Of a stretch of DNA of 64,000 bases, positions 16,762-25,699 are shown piece by piece. The notes below the pieces were generated by a model, which did no database searches, was not told the DNA's origin, and worked only from the letters and a program-made list of their open reading frames with translations. Source of the stretch: Occallatibacter riparius (lineage in GTDB: Bacteria; Acidobacteriota; Terriglobia; Terriglobales; Acidobacteriaceae); NCBI RefSeq assembly GCF_025264625.1, contig NZ_CP093313.1, positions 3,162,001 through 3,226,000 on the forward strand. The letters are read 5' to 3'. Both the position numbers and the translations under genes were made by a program. Each line of letters starts with the position of its first letter. Position 1 is the first letter of the stretch.

Positions 16762-18879
16762 TCAGCTTCTGCTCGCCTCATCCAGGTACTCAACTGTGAT
16801 AGCAGAGAAGCCGTTGGGCCGCACCAGGTCCACGACGACTTTCCTGATGGACTTCACGGACGAGCTGAATTCAAGTGTGTGCGATGAGCCGGGATGCAGG
16901 TCGGGCAATTGCGTTCTGCCGCCATCCATGGGCAGGTCGTCGTATCCGTAAGCCAGCCATCGCAGCCAGTAGCCGCGCAGAGTGTAGCCGGGAAGTTGCT
17001 CCCGTGTACGCATGTCGAACTCGTATTTGCCTTCACCGGAATTGCGCAGGCCGGCACTCTCGACGGGACTGGCCTGCAGCCGCAGCGCGTCAAATGAGGG
17101 CTTTCGTTTCCCATACAGATCGACAACTCCATGTACTCTCTGCCGCATGGCGCCCACTCCCTTGTCGCCAACGAGCGTGCGGTAATCGTTGTAGTCGAAG
17201 TAAATGGCGCCGGCGATCTCGGGGAATTTCCGAAACACCTCAGTATGTGAGTTGACGATGAAAACCCTGTTCTCATCGCCAGGCGCCATCTTCGGCTGGC
17301 ACTCGCACCAGCCGTATTCGGACACCACAATGGGTTTATCCGGGAACGCCTTGCGAATGCGGTCGAGATGCGTTTCCACGTCGGCGGGGCCTCCTGGCGC
17401 CCAGCTTCCGTAGTACTCGTTGGTCGAAATGAAGTCGAGCTCTCCTGCCATGTCGGAACCTGGATCAACGTGTAGCGTGTTGGATGCGTAGGTTTGGAGA
17501 CGTGATGGGTCGAGGCGACGTGCCTCAGCGCCGATCGCGCGGGCAAATTGGCGGGTGCGCGGGTTCTTGCCGTCCACCTCGTTGCACAGGCCCCACGCCA
17601 CAATGCACGGATGATTCCGATCGCGATGAATCATTTCGCGCAGTTGCTCGAGCCCGTTCTGCTCCAGCGCATGCTGTACGTCATCGGATGTTTTCGAGAA
17701 CGTCTCCGGGCCCCACGCAGGTACCTCTTCTTGCATCAGGATGCCGTGGCGGTCGCAAAAGTCCAGAACGCGCTTGTCCTGCGCCCAGTGCACGCGGGTG
17801 AAGACGCAATTCAGATCCTTCATATCGCGGTGATTGCTGTCGATCCACTCGGTCGTTTCTGCGAGTCCCAGTTCAGGGTGGCTGCCGGCCATGCGCTCCA
17901 CCCCCATGAGCGAGACCTTCTCTCCATTCAGATAGAATGACGAACCACGTGCTTCGAATTTGCGAATGCCGAATTGATCGAGGAACTTGTGGCTGCCGGA
18001 AGAGCTTTTGAGTTCGACGACAGCTTCGTAGAGGCGCGGAGCATCGAAATGCCACAGCGCAGCGTTCGTTAGCGTCGTTGGACCTATCTCGACAACCTGA
18101 GTGCCGTTGGGCGCAAACGATGTGCTCACGGGCCCGATTTTCAACTGCTCCTCCGCAGTGCCTTCTTGGCGGATTGCTGCTTGAATGGTCGCCTTCTGAA
18201 CTTGTGCAGTTGCATTCCGAATGATTGCCCGGATGCGGATGGCGGCTGAACCGTTTGTCAGGTCGGGGATTGCATCGATTTCCACGCGTTCGATGAAGGT
18301 CCGCGGCGTGATGAGCAAGTTCACTGGGCGAATGATGCCGCCGTCGTCGGTCCAGTCGTAGCTCTTGTTGCGCGGCAGCATACGATCGTTGGGCCGATTG
18401 TCGACGCGTACCAGCAGTGTGCTTTCCTGCCCGAAGGTCAAGCCATTTGAGAGATCGAGTGCGAATGCGGTGTAGCCCTTGCCGACGTGCTCGCCGATTG
18501 GCTTTCCGTTGAGGAATACGTGCGCCGTGTGATTTACCGCTTCGAACTCTACACGCACATGCTGCGAGGTCCAACTTGCCAGGGCCTCAAAGCGGAGCCG
18601 ATACCAGGCGACGCCGACAAACTCTGGCGAACCGCCGAGTGCTTGCCACGTATGAGGCGCCTGTACCGCTTTCCATCCGGCCTGGCCCGGCGCCTCGATT
18701 ATCTCGTCGGCTCCCGTGGGGTCGAGACGAAATTCCCAGCCATCCCGGAGTGGGATGCTGCCTGCCACTGGATATTCGCCGGGTGAGGGAAGCGGCGGCT
18801 TTGCCGCAAGTTGATCTGCGGCGGCCAGCAACAGTCCGCTAGTCGAGATGCCCTGAAGAAACTTGCGCCGAGATTGCAC
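16762..18879 (-). CDS. GH2-family glycoside hydrolase, Tat-like signal
   Basis: A 705-residue family 2 glycosidase. It starts at GTG 18879 (GAGG 5 bases upstream), giving QSRRKFLQGISTSGLLLAAA, a Tat-like signal. The long open frame upstream is not needed. A sugar-binding jelly-roll domain (about 40-170) and an immunoglobulin-like domain precede the barrel. The acid/base is in AWGLCNEVDG (E434) and the nucleophile in VSEYGW (E521). A C-terminal beta domain ends in RLDEASRS-like residues. Family members include beta-galactosidases, beta-mannosidases and beta-glucuronidases. The neighbouring GH35 and porter make beta-galactosidase activity plausible, but the sequence does not settle it. The gene diverges from a LacI regulator. 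Confidence 0.9.
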   Translation of the reverse strand: MQSRRKFLQGISTSGLLLAAADQLAAKPPLPSPGEYPVAGSIPLRDGWEFRLDPTGADEIIEAPGQAGWKAVQAPHTWQALGGSPEFVGVAWYRLRFEALASWTSQHVRVEFEAVNHTAHVFLNGKPIGEHVGKGYTAFALDLSNGLTFGQESTLLVRVDNRPNDRMLPRNKSYDWTDDGGIIRPVNLLITPRTFIERVEIDAIPDLTNGSAAIRIRAIIRNATAQVQKATIQAAIRQEGTAEEQLKIGPVSTSFAPNGTQVVEIGPTTLTNAALWHFDAPRLYEAVVELKSSSGSHKFLDQFGIRKFEARGSSFYLNGEKVSLMGVERMAGSHPELGLAETTEWIDSNHRDMKDLNCVFTRVHWAQDKRVLDFCDRHGILMQEEVPAWGPETFSKTSDDVQHALEQNGLEQLREMIHRDRNHPCIVAWGLCNEVDGKNPRTRQFARAIGAEARRLDPSRLQTYASNTLHVDPGSDMAGELDFISTNEYYGSWAPGGPADVETHLDRIRKAFPDKPIVVSEYGWCECQPKMAPGDENRVFIVNSHTEVFRKFPEIAGAIYFDYNDYRTLVGDKGVGAMRQRVHGVVDLYGKRKPSFDALRLQASPVESAGLRNSGEGKYEFDMRTREQLPGYTLRGYWLRWLAYGYDDLPMDGGRTQLPDLHPGSSHTLEFSSSVKSIRKVVVDLVRPNGFSAITVEYLDEASRS

Positions 18880-18908
18880 ATTTACCTCGGATGTAGATAT
18901 ATTTGCGG

Positions 18909-18920
18909 GTACGTACACGG
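18909..18920. promoter_or_regulatory. Candidate LacI operator, copy 1 (contains ACGTACACGG)
   Basis: GTACGTACACGG lies 30 bases upstream of the GH2 GTG start and 82 bases upstream of the divergent lacI-type gene. It includes the palindrome GTACGTAC. The 10-mer ACGTACACGG is repeated exactly in front of the DUF5107-TPR gene at 20149-20158. A shared operator of the adjacent LacI protein is inferred. Confidence 0.45.
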
Positions 18921-19001
18921 AAACACACTTACAGTACGTAATGCACTCCCAAACTGTCAACGTTATCTGCGGCACAACTCCAGAACCAGGATTAGCCCGT
19001 T

Positions 19002-20087
19002 ATGAGGAAGCAGAAGGAAAGCGGCCCCGCAGGCATTCGGCAGATTGCCGAGGCGCTTGGTGTTTCCATTGGCACGGTCGATCGGGCATTGCATGGGCGC
19101 GAGGGGGTAAGCGCCAAAACGCGCGAGCGCGTGCTCAGGCAGGCGAAGAAGCTCAATTACACGCCAAACCTGGTAGCGCGAAATCTGAAGCTGAATCGCC
19201 ATTTCCGCATTGGTGTTTTCCTGCCGGAGCAGATCGCATCGTTTTTCGACCCGCTGAGGGCCGGCATCCGTGCGGGGGCGTTGGCCGCTGCCGGTGCGAA
19301 CGTGGAAGTGGTTTTCCATTCGTACCCGCAGCTTGGACAGGGCGACGTCGAATCTATGGAGACGCACAGATGGCGTCAGTTTGACGGCATCATTCTTGCG
19401 CCAGGACAGCCTGCCAAGGTGACCTTTATCTGCCAGGAAGCAGAGGAGGAGAACAAGCCAATCGTGTTCGTGGCGACTGATGCAGCGAGGGAGAATAGGC
19501 TAGCGTCGATTGCGGTTGAGTCGGTCCTCAGCGGTGGGATCGCGGCGGAATTGCTGGGCCGTCTGGTTCCAGATCGACGGCAGGTTGTGGTGATCACCGG
19601 GGATTTGAAGATTCAGGATCACGCCGACAAACTGCGCGGTTTTGCCGCGTCGCTGGCGACTCTGGCACCGCACCTCACCATGTTGCCTGCTATTCAGTCG
19701 CATGAATCCGCACGGGACGCGCACAAGGCAACATCGCGCCTGTTGAAGGAGCATCCGGATTTGGGTGCAATCTACATCAGCACAGCTAATAGCGCTCCTG
19801 TGATTGCTGCAGTTGCCGAATCGCAAAGGGCCGGAAAAGTTCAGATCATCGCAACTGATTTCTTTCCGGAGATGGCGCAGTGGATCGAATCAGGGCAGGT
19901 ATTTGCGGCGTTGCATCAGCGCCCTTTCACACAGGGCAGGATGGCGTTTGAAGCGCTCAGCCGTTTTCTTGTCCAGGGTTGCGCGCCAGAGCGCTCCGTA
20001 CGGCTCGCTCCTCACCTCGTGCTGAGAAGCAATATGTCACTCTTCGTAGACGCCTACAGCGCGGGCCGACCGGAGCCGGAATTCTGA
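19002..20087 (+). CDS. LacI-family transcriptional regulator of the GH2/DUF5107 locus
   Basis: A 361-residue LacI protein. Residues about 10-57 hold the helix-turn-helix and hinge (GIRQIAEALGVSIGTVDRALHGR, LNYTPNLVARNLK). The remaining residues form a periplasmic-binding-protein-like sugar-sensing domain. The phrase FRIGVFLPEQIASFFDPLRAG and the late IIATDFFPEMAQWIESGQV resemble regulators that sense sugars through a type I binding fold. It is transcribed away from GH2 and towards the DUF5107-TPR and porter genes, 84 bases before the former. Two copies of ACGTACACGG flank it. The ligand is unknown; a galactoside or its breakdown product is a reasonable guess from context. Confidence 0.92.
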   Translation: MRKQKESGPAGIRQIAEALGVSIGTVDRALHGREGVSAKTRERVLRQAKKLNYTPNLVARNLKLNRHFRIGVFLPEQIASFFDPLRAGIRAGALAAAGANVEVVFHSYPQLGQGDVESMETHRWRQFDGIILAPGQPAKVTFICQEAEEENKPIVFVATDAARENRLASIAVESVLSGGIAAELLGRLVPDRRQVVVITGDLKIQDHADKLRGFAASLATLAPHLTMLPAIQSHESARDAHKATSRLLKEHPDLGAIYISTANSAPVIAAVAESQRAGKVQIIATDFFPEMAQWIESGQVFAALHQRPFTQGRMAFEALSRFLVQGCAPERSVRLAPHLVLRSNMSLFVDAYSAGRPEPEF

Positions 20088-20142
20088 GCCCCTGAGCCGG
20101 AGATCCTTGACAGAAGACCAAGCCACGGGTAGCGTGATCTTC

Positions 20143-20158
20143 ACGTTAACGTACACGG
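20143..20158. promoter_or_regulatory. Candidate LacI operator, copy 2
   Basis: ACGTTAACGT (20143-20152) is a perfect palindrome that overlaps ACGTACACGG (20149-20158), the same 10-mer found in front of GH2. It ends 13 bases before the DUF5107-TPR start codon, a position suited to repression. The GGAG ribosome site follows at 20163-20166. Confidence 0.45.
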
Positions 20159-20171
20159 TTACGGAGTTTGA

Positions 20172-23100
20172 ATGTTCTCCCATGAAGCAGCGCAAGGCGA
20201 CTCCACCCCTCATTTACTGGTTTTACCCCATGCTCCCGCTGATCAAAGCGGGCCGGTGAAGGCATGGCAGCAGGATGTGGAGATCCTGACGTATCTCCCG
20301 GACGCGCCGGATCGCAATCCGATGTTCCTGGAGAACCGCGTATATCAGGGCAGCAGCGGAAGGGTGTACCCGCTCCCCTTCATCGATCGCATCGCAACTG
20401 AGCCCCAGACGAAACGGTGGAAGGCGATCCACATCGAAAACGAGTTTCTTCGGCTGATGATCCTGCCAGAGATTGGCGGGCGCATTCACGTTGGTTACGA
20501 CAAGACCACGGGCTACGACTTTTTTTACCGCCAGAACGTCATCAAGCCTGCCCTGGTTGGGCTCGCAGGACCGTGGATCTCAGGCGGCGTCGAATTCAAC
20601 TGGCCACAGCATCACCGGCCTGCAACCTTCATGCCGGTGTCAACTGAAGTTGAAACGGATCAGGATGGGTCCGTCACCATATGGTGCAGCGACCACGATC
20701 CCATGCTGCGCATGAAAGGCATGCACGGCATCTGTCTGCGGCCTGGGCGCGCCGTGGTTGAACTGAAGGCTCGCCTTTACAACCGTACGCCATTCACGCA
20801 GACCTTCCTGTGGTGGGCCAACGTGGCCACGCGCGTACATGAGGAGTATCAGTCGTTCTTTCCAGGCGATGTCCGCTTTGTGGCGGACCATGCCAAGCGG
20901 GCAGTCACCTCGTTCCCGCTGAGCGACGGCCGGTATTACGGCGTGAATTACGGCGAACGTGCGCGCAACGGAGTGCCTGCAGACGAGATGCCGCGTCAGT
21001 TCGTGCCCGGGGAGAGCTATGCCCCGAACGACCTGAGCTGGTACGCCAACATTCCGGTTCCTACCAGTTACATGATCACCGGAACCGGACAGAACTTCTT
21101 TGGGGGCTACGATCACAAGGCCGGAGCCGGCGTGGTGCACGTGGCAAATCATCACATCGCCCCCGGCAAGAAGCAGTGGACGTGGGGCAATCACGAATTC
21201 GGTTACGCGTGGGACCGCAATCTGACGGACAACGACGGTCCTTACATTGAGTTGATGGCCGGAGTGTATACGGATAATCAGCCAGACTTTTCGTGGCTCG
21301 CTCCCTGGGAAACCAAGACGTTCACGCAGAACTGGTATCCGATTCACAAGATCGGCACTCCCGTCGCGGCCAATGCCGAAGCGGCGCTGAGCCTGACGGT
21401 CGAGCAGCATCAGGCGCGGATTGGGCTTTATGTAACCAGTGCTGTTGACTCCGCAACTATTGTGTTGAAGAGCAGTGGCGCGGAACTTGCGCGATGGGAC
21501 ACGACGATCGACGCGGCGCGTTCTGTGGTGGTCGAATCGCCCGTGCCTTCGGGAAGCGACTTGGCGGAAATGGCGGTCGAAGTCTATGCCGGACAGCGGG
21601 TTCTGATTTCATACGATCCGGCGCGCATAGAGCCCGCTGCAGCCCCTATGGTTGCTCAGGAGCCGAAGCTGCCCGAACAAGTTGAGACGATCGAGGAACT
21701 TTATCTCATCGGTATGCATCTCGAGCAGTATCGTCACGCCACACGCATGCCGGAGCCGTATTGGGCCGAAGGCCTGCGTCGGGATCCAAACGACTCTCGC
21801 ATCTGCAACGCCATGGGTCTGTCGCACCTTCGCCGCGGTGAATTCGAAAAGGCCGCAGTGCATTTCGAGGCCGCCATCGCGCGGCTCACCGCGCTCAACC
21901 CAAATCCCCGCGACGGGGAGCCCTATTACAACCTGGGGCTTGCTCGGCGATATCAGGGGCGCCAGAAAGAAGCTTACGGTGCCTTCCACAAGGCGACGTG
22001 GAATGCCGCGTGGCGCGCGGCGGCGTACTTCGCGCTGGCTGAATGCGATGCGGCAAGGCAGGAGTGGCGCACGGCTCTCGATCACGTGCAGCGCAGCTTG
22101 AGAGCGGATGGGGACAATCTCAACGCTCGCAATCTGCTGGCGATCGTCCTGCGCAGGCTGGGAGATGTTTCTGCCGCGGATCGAATGCTTGACGAAACTC
22201 TTGCCCTCGATCCACTCGACATTGGAGCGCGATGGCAGAAGGGAATCGCTCCCGCCCATGGACAGGAGAGTCTGGACCTGGCTTTCGACCTCATGCGCGC
22301 TGGTTTTCACGAGGAAGCGCGCGCTGTACTGCGCCTGGCGGACCTCGATGCGCACGACGGCTCCACGCCGATGGTTCTTTTCACGCTCGCCTACACCGAA
22401 GAAAAACTCGGCGCGAAAACCGTTGCGCAAACACTCCATCGGGCGACGCAATCGTGCCTTGATTACTGCTTCCCGAGCAGGCTGGAGGAAATGCTTGTGC
22501 TCGAGTGGGCTCTGATGAGAGCCAATTTGCGATGGGTTCCGGCGTACCTGCTCGGCAACTTGCTGTATGACCGGAAGCGTTACGAGGAAGCGATTGAGCA
22601 CTGGGACAAAGCCGCCGAGGCAAACCCATCGTTCGCAACCGTTCACCGTAATCTGGGAATCGCGCATTTCAACGTCCGTCATGACCCCGAACAAGCATTG
22701 AGCAGTTTTGAATCTGCATTTGCTGCAAATCCGCGCGATGCACGTGTACTCTACGAGCGCGATCAGCTATGGAAGCGGACTGGGCGTTTTCCTCATCTGC
22801 GCCTGAGTGAGTTGCAGCAGTATCCAGAACTCGTGGAGGCGCGAGACGATCTGTCTGTGGAACTCGCTGCGCTGCTCAACCAGGTGGACAAGCCTGACGA
22901 GGCTCTCCGTCTCTTGCTCGGCCGAAAGTTCCAGCCATGGGAAGGCGGCGAAGGGCTCGTCCTTCGGCAGTATGAGCGCGCTCGTATGCTGCTTGGCCGA
23001 CGCGCGCTGGATGGCGGCGATTTCACTCATGCCTGCAGAGAATTCTTTGCGGCGCTCGAGCCCCCAGATAATCTCAGCGAGGCGAAGCATCTGCTGGCGA

Positions 23101-23585
23101 ACCAGAGCGACGTTCACTATTGGCTCGGCGAATCTTTCAACTGCGGCGGGCAAACGGATGAAGCCCGGACATGGTGGTTGCGCGCAGCCCACCAGAAAGG
23201 CGACTTCCAGCAAATGTCCGTGCGAGAGGTCTCCGACATGACCTTCTGGAGCGGCCTTGCTTTCACCCGGATCGGCATGCGGGGAGAGGCCGAAGCTCTG
23301 TTCAACCGCATTTTCGAGTACTCTGTCGAACTTGAGAGGGCCGAACCAAAGGTCGACTACTTCGCAACGTCTCTTCCTGCCATGCTCCTGTTCAATGAGG
23401 ACCCTGCCCGCCGCAACCGTGTCGATGCCATGTTTCTTCGTGCCCAGGCTTGCGCCGGGGTCGGGCGTTCGAACGACGCGCTCGCTCTGCTCAACAATTT
23501 GCTTGAGCTCGATGCAAGCCATGCTGGAGCGCGCGATTTGAGACAGCTGTTGAGCCGGTTCCAAGATCGGAGGGCGGCGCGCTGA
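20172..23585 (+). CDS. DUF5107 domain plus TPR-repeat protein
   Basis: A 1137-residue protein without signal peptide, so probably cytoplasmic. Residues about 40-345 match the DUF5107 type: EILTYLPDAPDRNPMF, the Gly/His-rich LMILPEIGGRIHVGYD, and the conserved GGVEFNWPQHHRP. This has the look of an aldose-epimerase-like beta-sandwich. Residues about 510-1130 are tetratricopeptide repeats (for example AKAVQTLHRA-like and EAIEHWDKAAEANPSFATVHRNLG). Proteins of this build often sit beside GH2 enzymes and sugar transporters. The enzymatic role is not established to my knowledge; carbohydrate binding or an epimerase/lyase activity is possible. GGAG lies 5 bases before the ATG. The MFS porter starts 2 bases after its stop, so the two form an operon. 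Confidence 0.85.
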   Translation: MFSHEAAQGDSTPHLLVLPHAPADQSGPVKAWQQDVEILTYLPDAPDRNPMFLENRVYQGSSGRVYPLPFIDRIATEPQTKRWKAIHIENEFLRLMILPEIGGRIHVGYDKTTGYDFFYRQNVIKPALVGLAGPWISGGVEFNWPQHHRPATFMPVSTEVETDQDGSVTIWCSDHDPMLRMKGMHGICLRPGRAVVELKARLYNRTPFTQTFLWWANVATRVHEEYQSFFPGDVRFVADHAKRAVTSFPLSDGRYYGVNYGERARNGVPADEMPRQFVPGESYAPNDLSWYANIPVPTSYMITGTGQNFFGGYDHKAGAGVVHVANHHIAPGKKQWTWGNHEFGYAWDRNLTDNDGPYIELMAGVYTDNQPDFSWLAPWETKTFTQNWYPIHKIGTPVAANAEAALSLTVEQHQARIGLYVTSAVDSATIVLKSSGAELARWDTTIDAARSVVVESPVPSGSDLAEMAVEVYAGQRVLISYDPARIEPAAAPMVAQEPKLPEQVETIEELYLIGMHLEQYRHATRMPEPYWAEGLRRDPNDSRICNAMGLSHLRRGEFEKAAVHFEAAIARLTALNPNPRDGEPYYNLGLARRYQGRQKEAYGAFHKATWNAAWRAAAYFALAECDAARQEWRTALDHVQRSLRADGDNLNARNLLAIVLRRLGDVSAADRMLDETLALDPLDIGARWQKGIAPAHGQESLDLAFDLMRAGFHEEARAVLRLADLDAHDGSTPMVLFTLAYTEEKLGAKTVAQTLHRATQSCLDYCFPSRLEEMLVLEWALMRANLRWVPAYLLGNLLYDRKRYEEAIEHWDKAAEANPSFATVHRNLGIAHFNVRHDPEQALSSFESAFAANPRDARVLYERDQLWKRTGRFPHLRLSELQQYPELVEARDDLSVELAALLNQVDKPDEALRLLLGRKFQPWEGGEGLVLRQYERARMLLGRRALDGGDFTHACREFFAALEPPDNLSEAKHLLANQSDVHYWLGESFNCGGQTDEARTWWLRAAHQKGDFQQMSVREVSDMTFWSGLAFTRIGMRGEAEALFNRIFEYSVELERAEPKVDYFATSLPAMLLFNEDPARRNRVDAMFLRAQACAGVGRSNDALALLNNLLELDASHAGARDLRQLLSRFQDRRAAR

Positions 23586-23586
23586 C

Positions 23587-25008
23587 ATGCATACTCCGTT
23601 CTCCGGACCGACGCCACAGTCATCTGTTCACGCCGAGATTCGCATCGGCTATCTCTGGACCATCGCCTTTGTCGCTGCCTTGGGCGGATTGCTCTTCGGC
23701 TACGACTGGGTCGTCATCGGCGGCGCCAAGCCCTTCTACGAGGTCTACTTCCACCTCACCTCCGAAGCTTCAATCGGCTGGGCCAACAGCTGCGCTCTTC
23801 TTGGTTGCTTTGTGGGATCGCTCATAGCTGGCCCCGCGGCCGACCAGTTGGGACGCAAGAAACTCCTCATTGTCTCTGCGCTGTTGTTTGCTGCCTCTTC
23901 CGTCCTCACTGGCTGGGCCCATGCGTTCTCCGCATTCATCCTCTGGCGCGTTGTGGGCGGTGTCGCCATCGGACTGGCTTCCAATGTTTCGCCGATGTAC
24001 ATAGCCGAGATCAGCCCGGCCGAGTGGCGCGGTCGCCTCGTGAGTCTGAACCAGCTGGCGATTGTTATCGGCATCCTCGCGGCTCAACTGGCTAACTGGC
24101 GTATTGCTGAAACCATTCCCGCCGATCTGCATGGAATCGTTCTTTGGTCATCCTGGAACGCGCAATATGGCTGGCGCTGGATGTTCACCGCCGTGGCCGT
24201 GCCCGCGATGCTGTTCCTTTGCTCGGCTCCGTTCATTCCGGAAAGCCCGCGCTGGCTCGCCGCACAGGAGGAGTTTGGCTCCGCGCTCGAGGTGCTTCGC
24301 AAGATCGGTGGCGAACACTATGCACACTCTGAGGCGGCTTCGATTCAGAAGTCGCTTAGCTCTCCGCATGAGCGTGCAGGATGGCGAGAACTGCTTGCAT
24401 CGCCCGGGCGCAAGCTGCTTGCTATCGGCGCTGCCCTAGCCGTCTTGCAGCAGTGGAGCGGGATTAATGTTCTCTTCAACTACGCCCAGGAGGTCTATCG
24501 CAATGCCGGCTATGGGTTGAGCGAAATTCTCTTCAACATCGTTATCACCGGCGCCATCAACCTGGTTTTTACCGTTGTTGCCATGTTGCTGGTTGACCGC
24601 TTCGGCCGCCGGAGGCTCATGATCTTTGGCTGCGTTGCCATTGGTGTCTCGCATTTTGCCGCCGGCTTAGCCTATCACGCTCACTTACATGGCATCTGGG
24701 TGCTAGTGCTAACACTCTGCGCGATTGCCAGCTATGCCATGTCACTAGCGCCTGTCACCTGGGTTCTGATCACCGAGATTTTCCCCAACCGCATGCGGGC
24801 GTCAGCAGTGTCAATCACTGTAGCTTGCTTGTGGATTGCGTCGTTCGTTCTCACGTACACGTTTCCTGCGCTGAACCACTCCCTGGGAACCTCTGGCGCG
24901 TTCTTCATTTATGCGGCGATTTGTTTTGCCGGCGCAGCGTTTGTCTGGCTCGCCGTGGGCGAAACCCGAGGACGCTCGCTGGAAATGTTAGAAGGTGCGG
25001 CGGGATGA
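23587..25008 (+). CDS. MFS sugar porter (XylE/GalP type)
   Basis: A 473-residue sugar:proton symporter with 12 predicted membrane segments. Family signatures are all present: GGLLFGYDWVVIGGAKPF in helix 1, DQLGRKKLL in loop 2-3, PMYIAEISPAEWRGRL after helix 4, PESPRWL after helix 6, QQWSGIN in helix 7, DRFGRR in loop 8-9 and TEIFPNRMRA near helix 11. It follows the DUF5107-TPR gene directly. It probably imports the monosaccharide freed by the local GH35 and GH2 enzymes; galactose is likely but unproven. Confidence 0.93.
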   Translation: MHTPFSGPTPQSSVHAEIRIGYLWTIAFVAALGGLLFGYDWVVIGGAKPFYEVYFHLTSEASIGWANSCALLGCFVGSLIAGPAADQLGRKKLLIVSALLFAASSVLTGWAHAFSAFILWRVVGGVAIGLASNVSPMYIAEISPAEWRGRLVSLNQLAIVIGILAAQLANWRIAETIPADLHGIVLWSSWNAQYGWRWMFTAVAVPAMLFLCSAPFIPESPRWLAAQEEFGSALEVLRKIGGEHYAHSEAASIQKSLSSPHERAGWRELLASPGRKLLAIGAALAVLQQWSGINVLFNYAQEVYRNAGYGLSEILFNIVITGAINLVFTVVAMLLVDRFGRRRLMIFGCVAIGVSHFAAGLAYHAHLHGIWVLVLTLCAIASYAMSLAPVTWVLITEIFPNRMRASAVSITVACLWIASFVLTYTFPALNHSLGTSGAFFIYAAICFAGAAFVWLAVGETRGRSLEMLEGAAG

Positions 25009-25180
25009 GCTTAGCCGTTATCGAGACTTGCAGTCGGCTGAGTCGCTTGAATCGCCACTGTGTGAATCTTTGGAGCCTCAAAGAGGATTAGGCAAGAAAT
25101 AGGCAGGATCAGAAAAGCGCTTCCGAGCGAGTTCCTTCATCCTTAGGAGTGTGCAGAATTTCAGACGTTCAACATCGGAT

Positions 25181-25558
25181 TTACGAAGTTCGTTGGCCCC
25201 GAACTTTCGCGGAACTTGCACTGCGACTAGGGCGTTGTTTCGCGCGCTTCGGTTTCCCCACCGAAGTCGATGGAATTTTCGGGCCCACACTCGCGAGGTA
25301 TTGAAGATAAGCGGCAAACCTTTCAGGGATGGCACGGTAGTACATATTCAGTCCCTCTTTGCGGTAAGCGATCAAGCCCAAGTCTGCCAAAACCTTGAGG
25401 TGGTGCGATAATGTCGCCGCCGATATGGGGTGCTTGCAATGCATCTCACCGCAAAACAACTCCTCGTGCTTTGCAAGATCGGTGTAGATTGCGAGGCGAT
25501 TCGGATCTCCTAGTGCCTTGCCGATCTGTGCGGCTTCCGCGTCGTTCATCTGTTCCAT
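25181..25558 (-). CDS. ArsR-family transcriptional regulator
   Basis: A 125-residue winged-helix regulator: IGKALGDPNRLAIYTDLAKHEELFCGEM then ISAATLSHHLKVLADLGLIAYRKEGLNMYYRA, the classical ArsR recognition helix and wing. ELFCGEMHC holds two cysteines near the place where metal-sensing ArsR proteins keep ELCVC, but spacing differs, so metal sensing is uncertain. The last 30 residues are a Lys/Arg/Ser-rich tail. The frame opens upstream, yet ATG 25558 gives the usual length. It is divergent from an RND efflux operon, and a matching 22-bp operator lies between them, so it most likely represses that operon. Confidence 0.9.
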   Translation of the reverse strand: MEQMNDAEAAQIGKALGDPNRLAIYTDLAKHEELFCGEMHCKHPISAATLSHHLKVLADLGLIAYRKEGLNMYYRAIPERFAAYLQYLASVGPKIPSTSVGKPKRAKQRPSRSASSAKVRGQRTS

Positions 25559-25642
25559 AACCGCCCGTTTCCCTGTATTCACACAAATAAGAGGATGCAA
25601 GGAGGGCCCTTGAGGACGCAAGGAGAGATTTCTGAATCCAAC

Positions 25643-25664
25643 TAGTTCGATGGATATCTAAGTA
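25643..25664. promoter_or_regulatory. Probable ArsR operator
   Basis: A 22-bp imperfect dyad of the form TANTTNGAT-N4-ATCNAANTA, the general shape of ArsR operators. It ends 35 bases before the RND pump start and lies 85 bases upstream of the arsR-type gene. Sequence and position support repression of both. Confidence 0.65.
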
Positions 25665-25699
25665 GTCGTCGGGCCCGCCGACTTCCCCGGAGCGTCACA

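Noticed and set aside
21609..22694. A 361-codon minus-strand frame.
   Set aside because: It is antisense to the TPR part of the DUF5107 protein, which is unbroken.
24852..24859. ACGTACAC, resembling the shared 10-mer of the first LacI locus.
   Set aside because: It lies inside the MFS coding region, lacks the final GG and has no promoter context.
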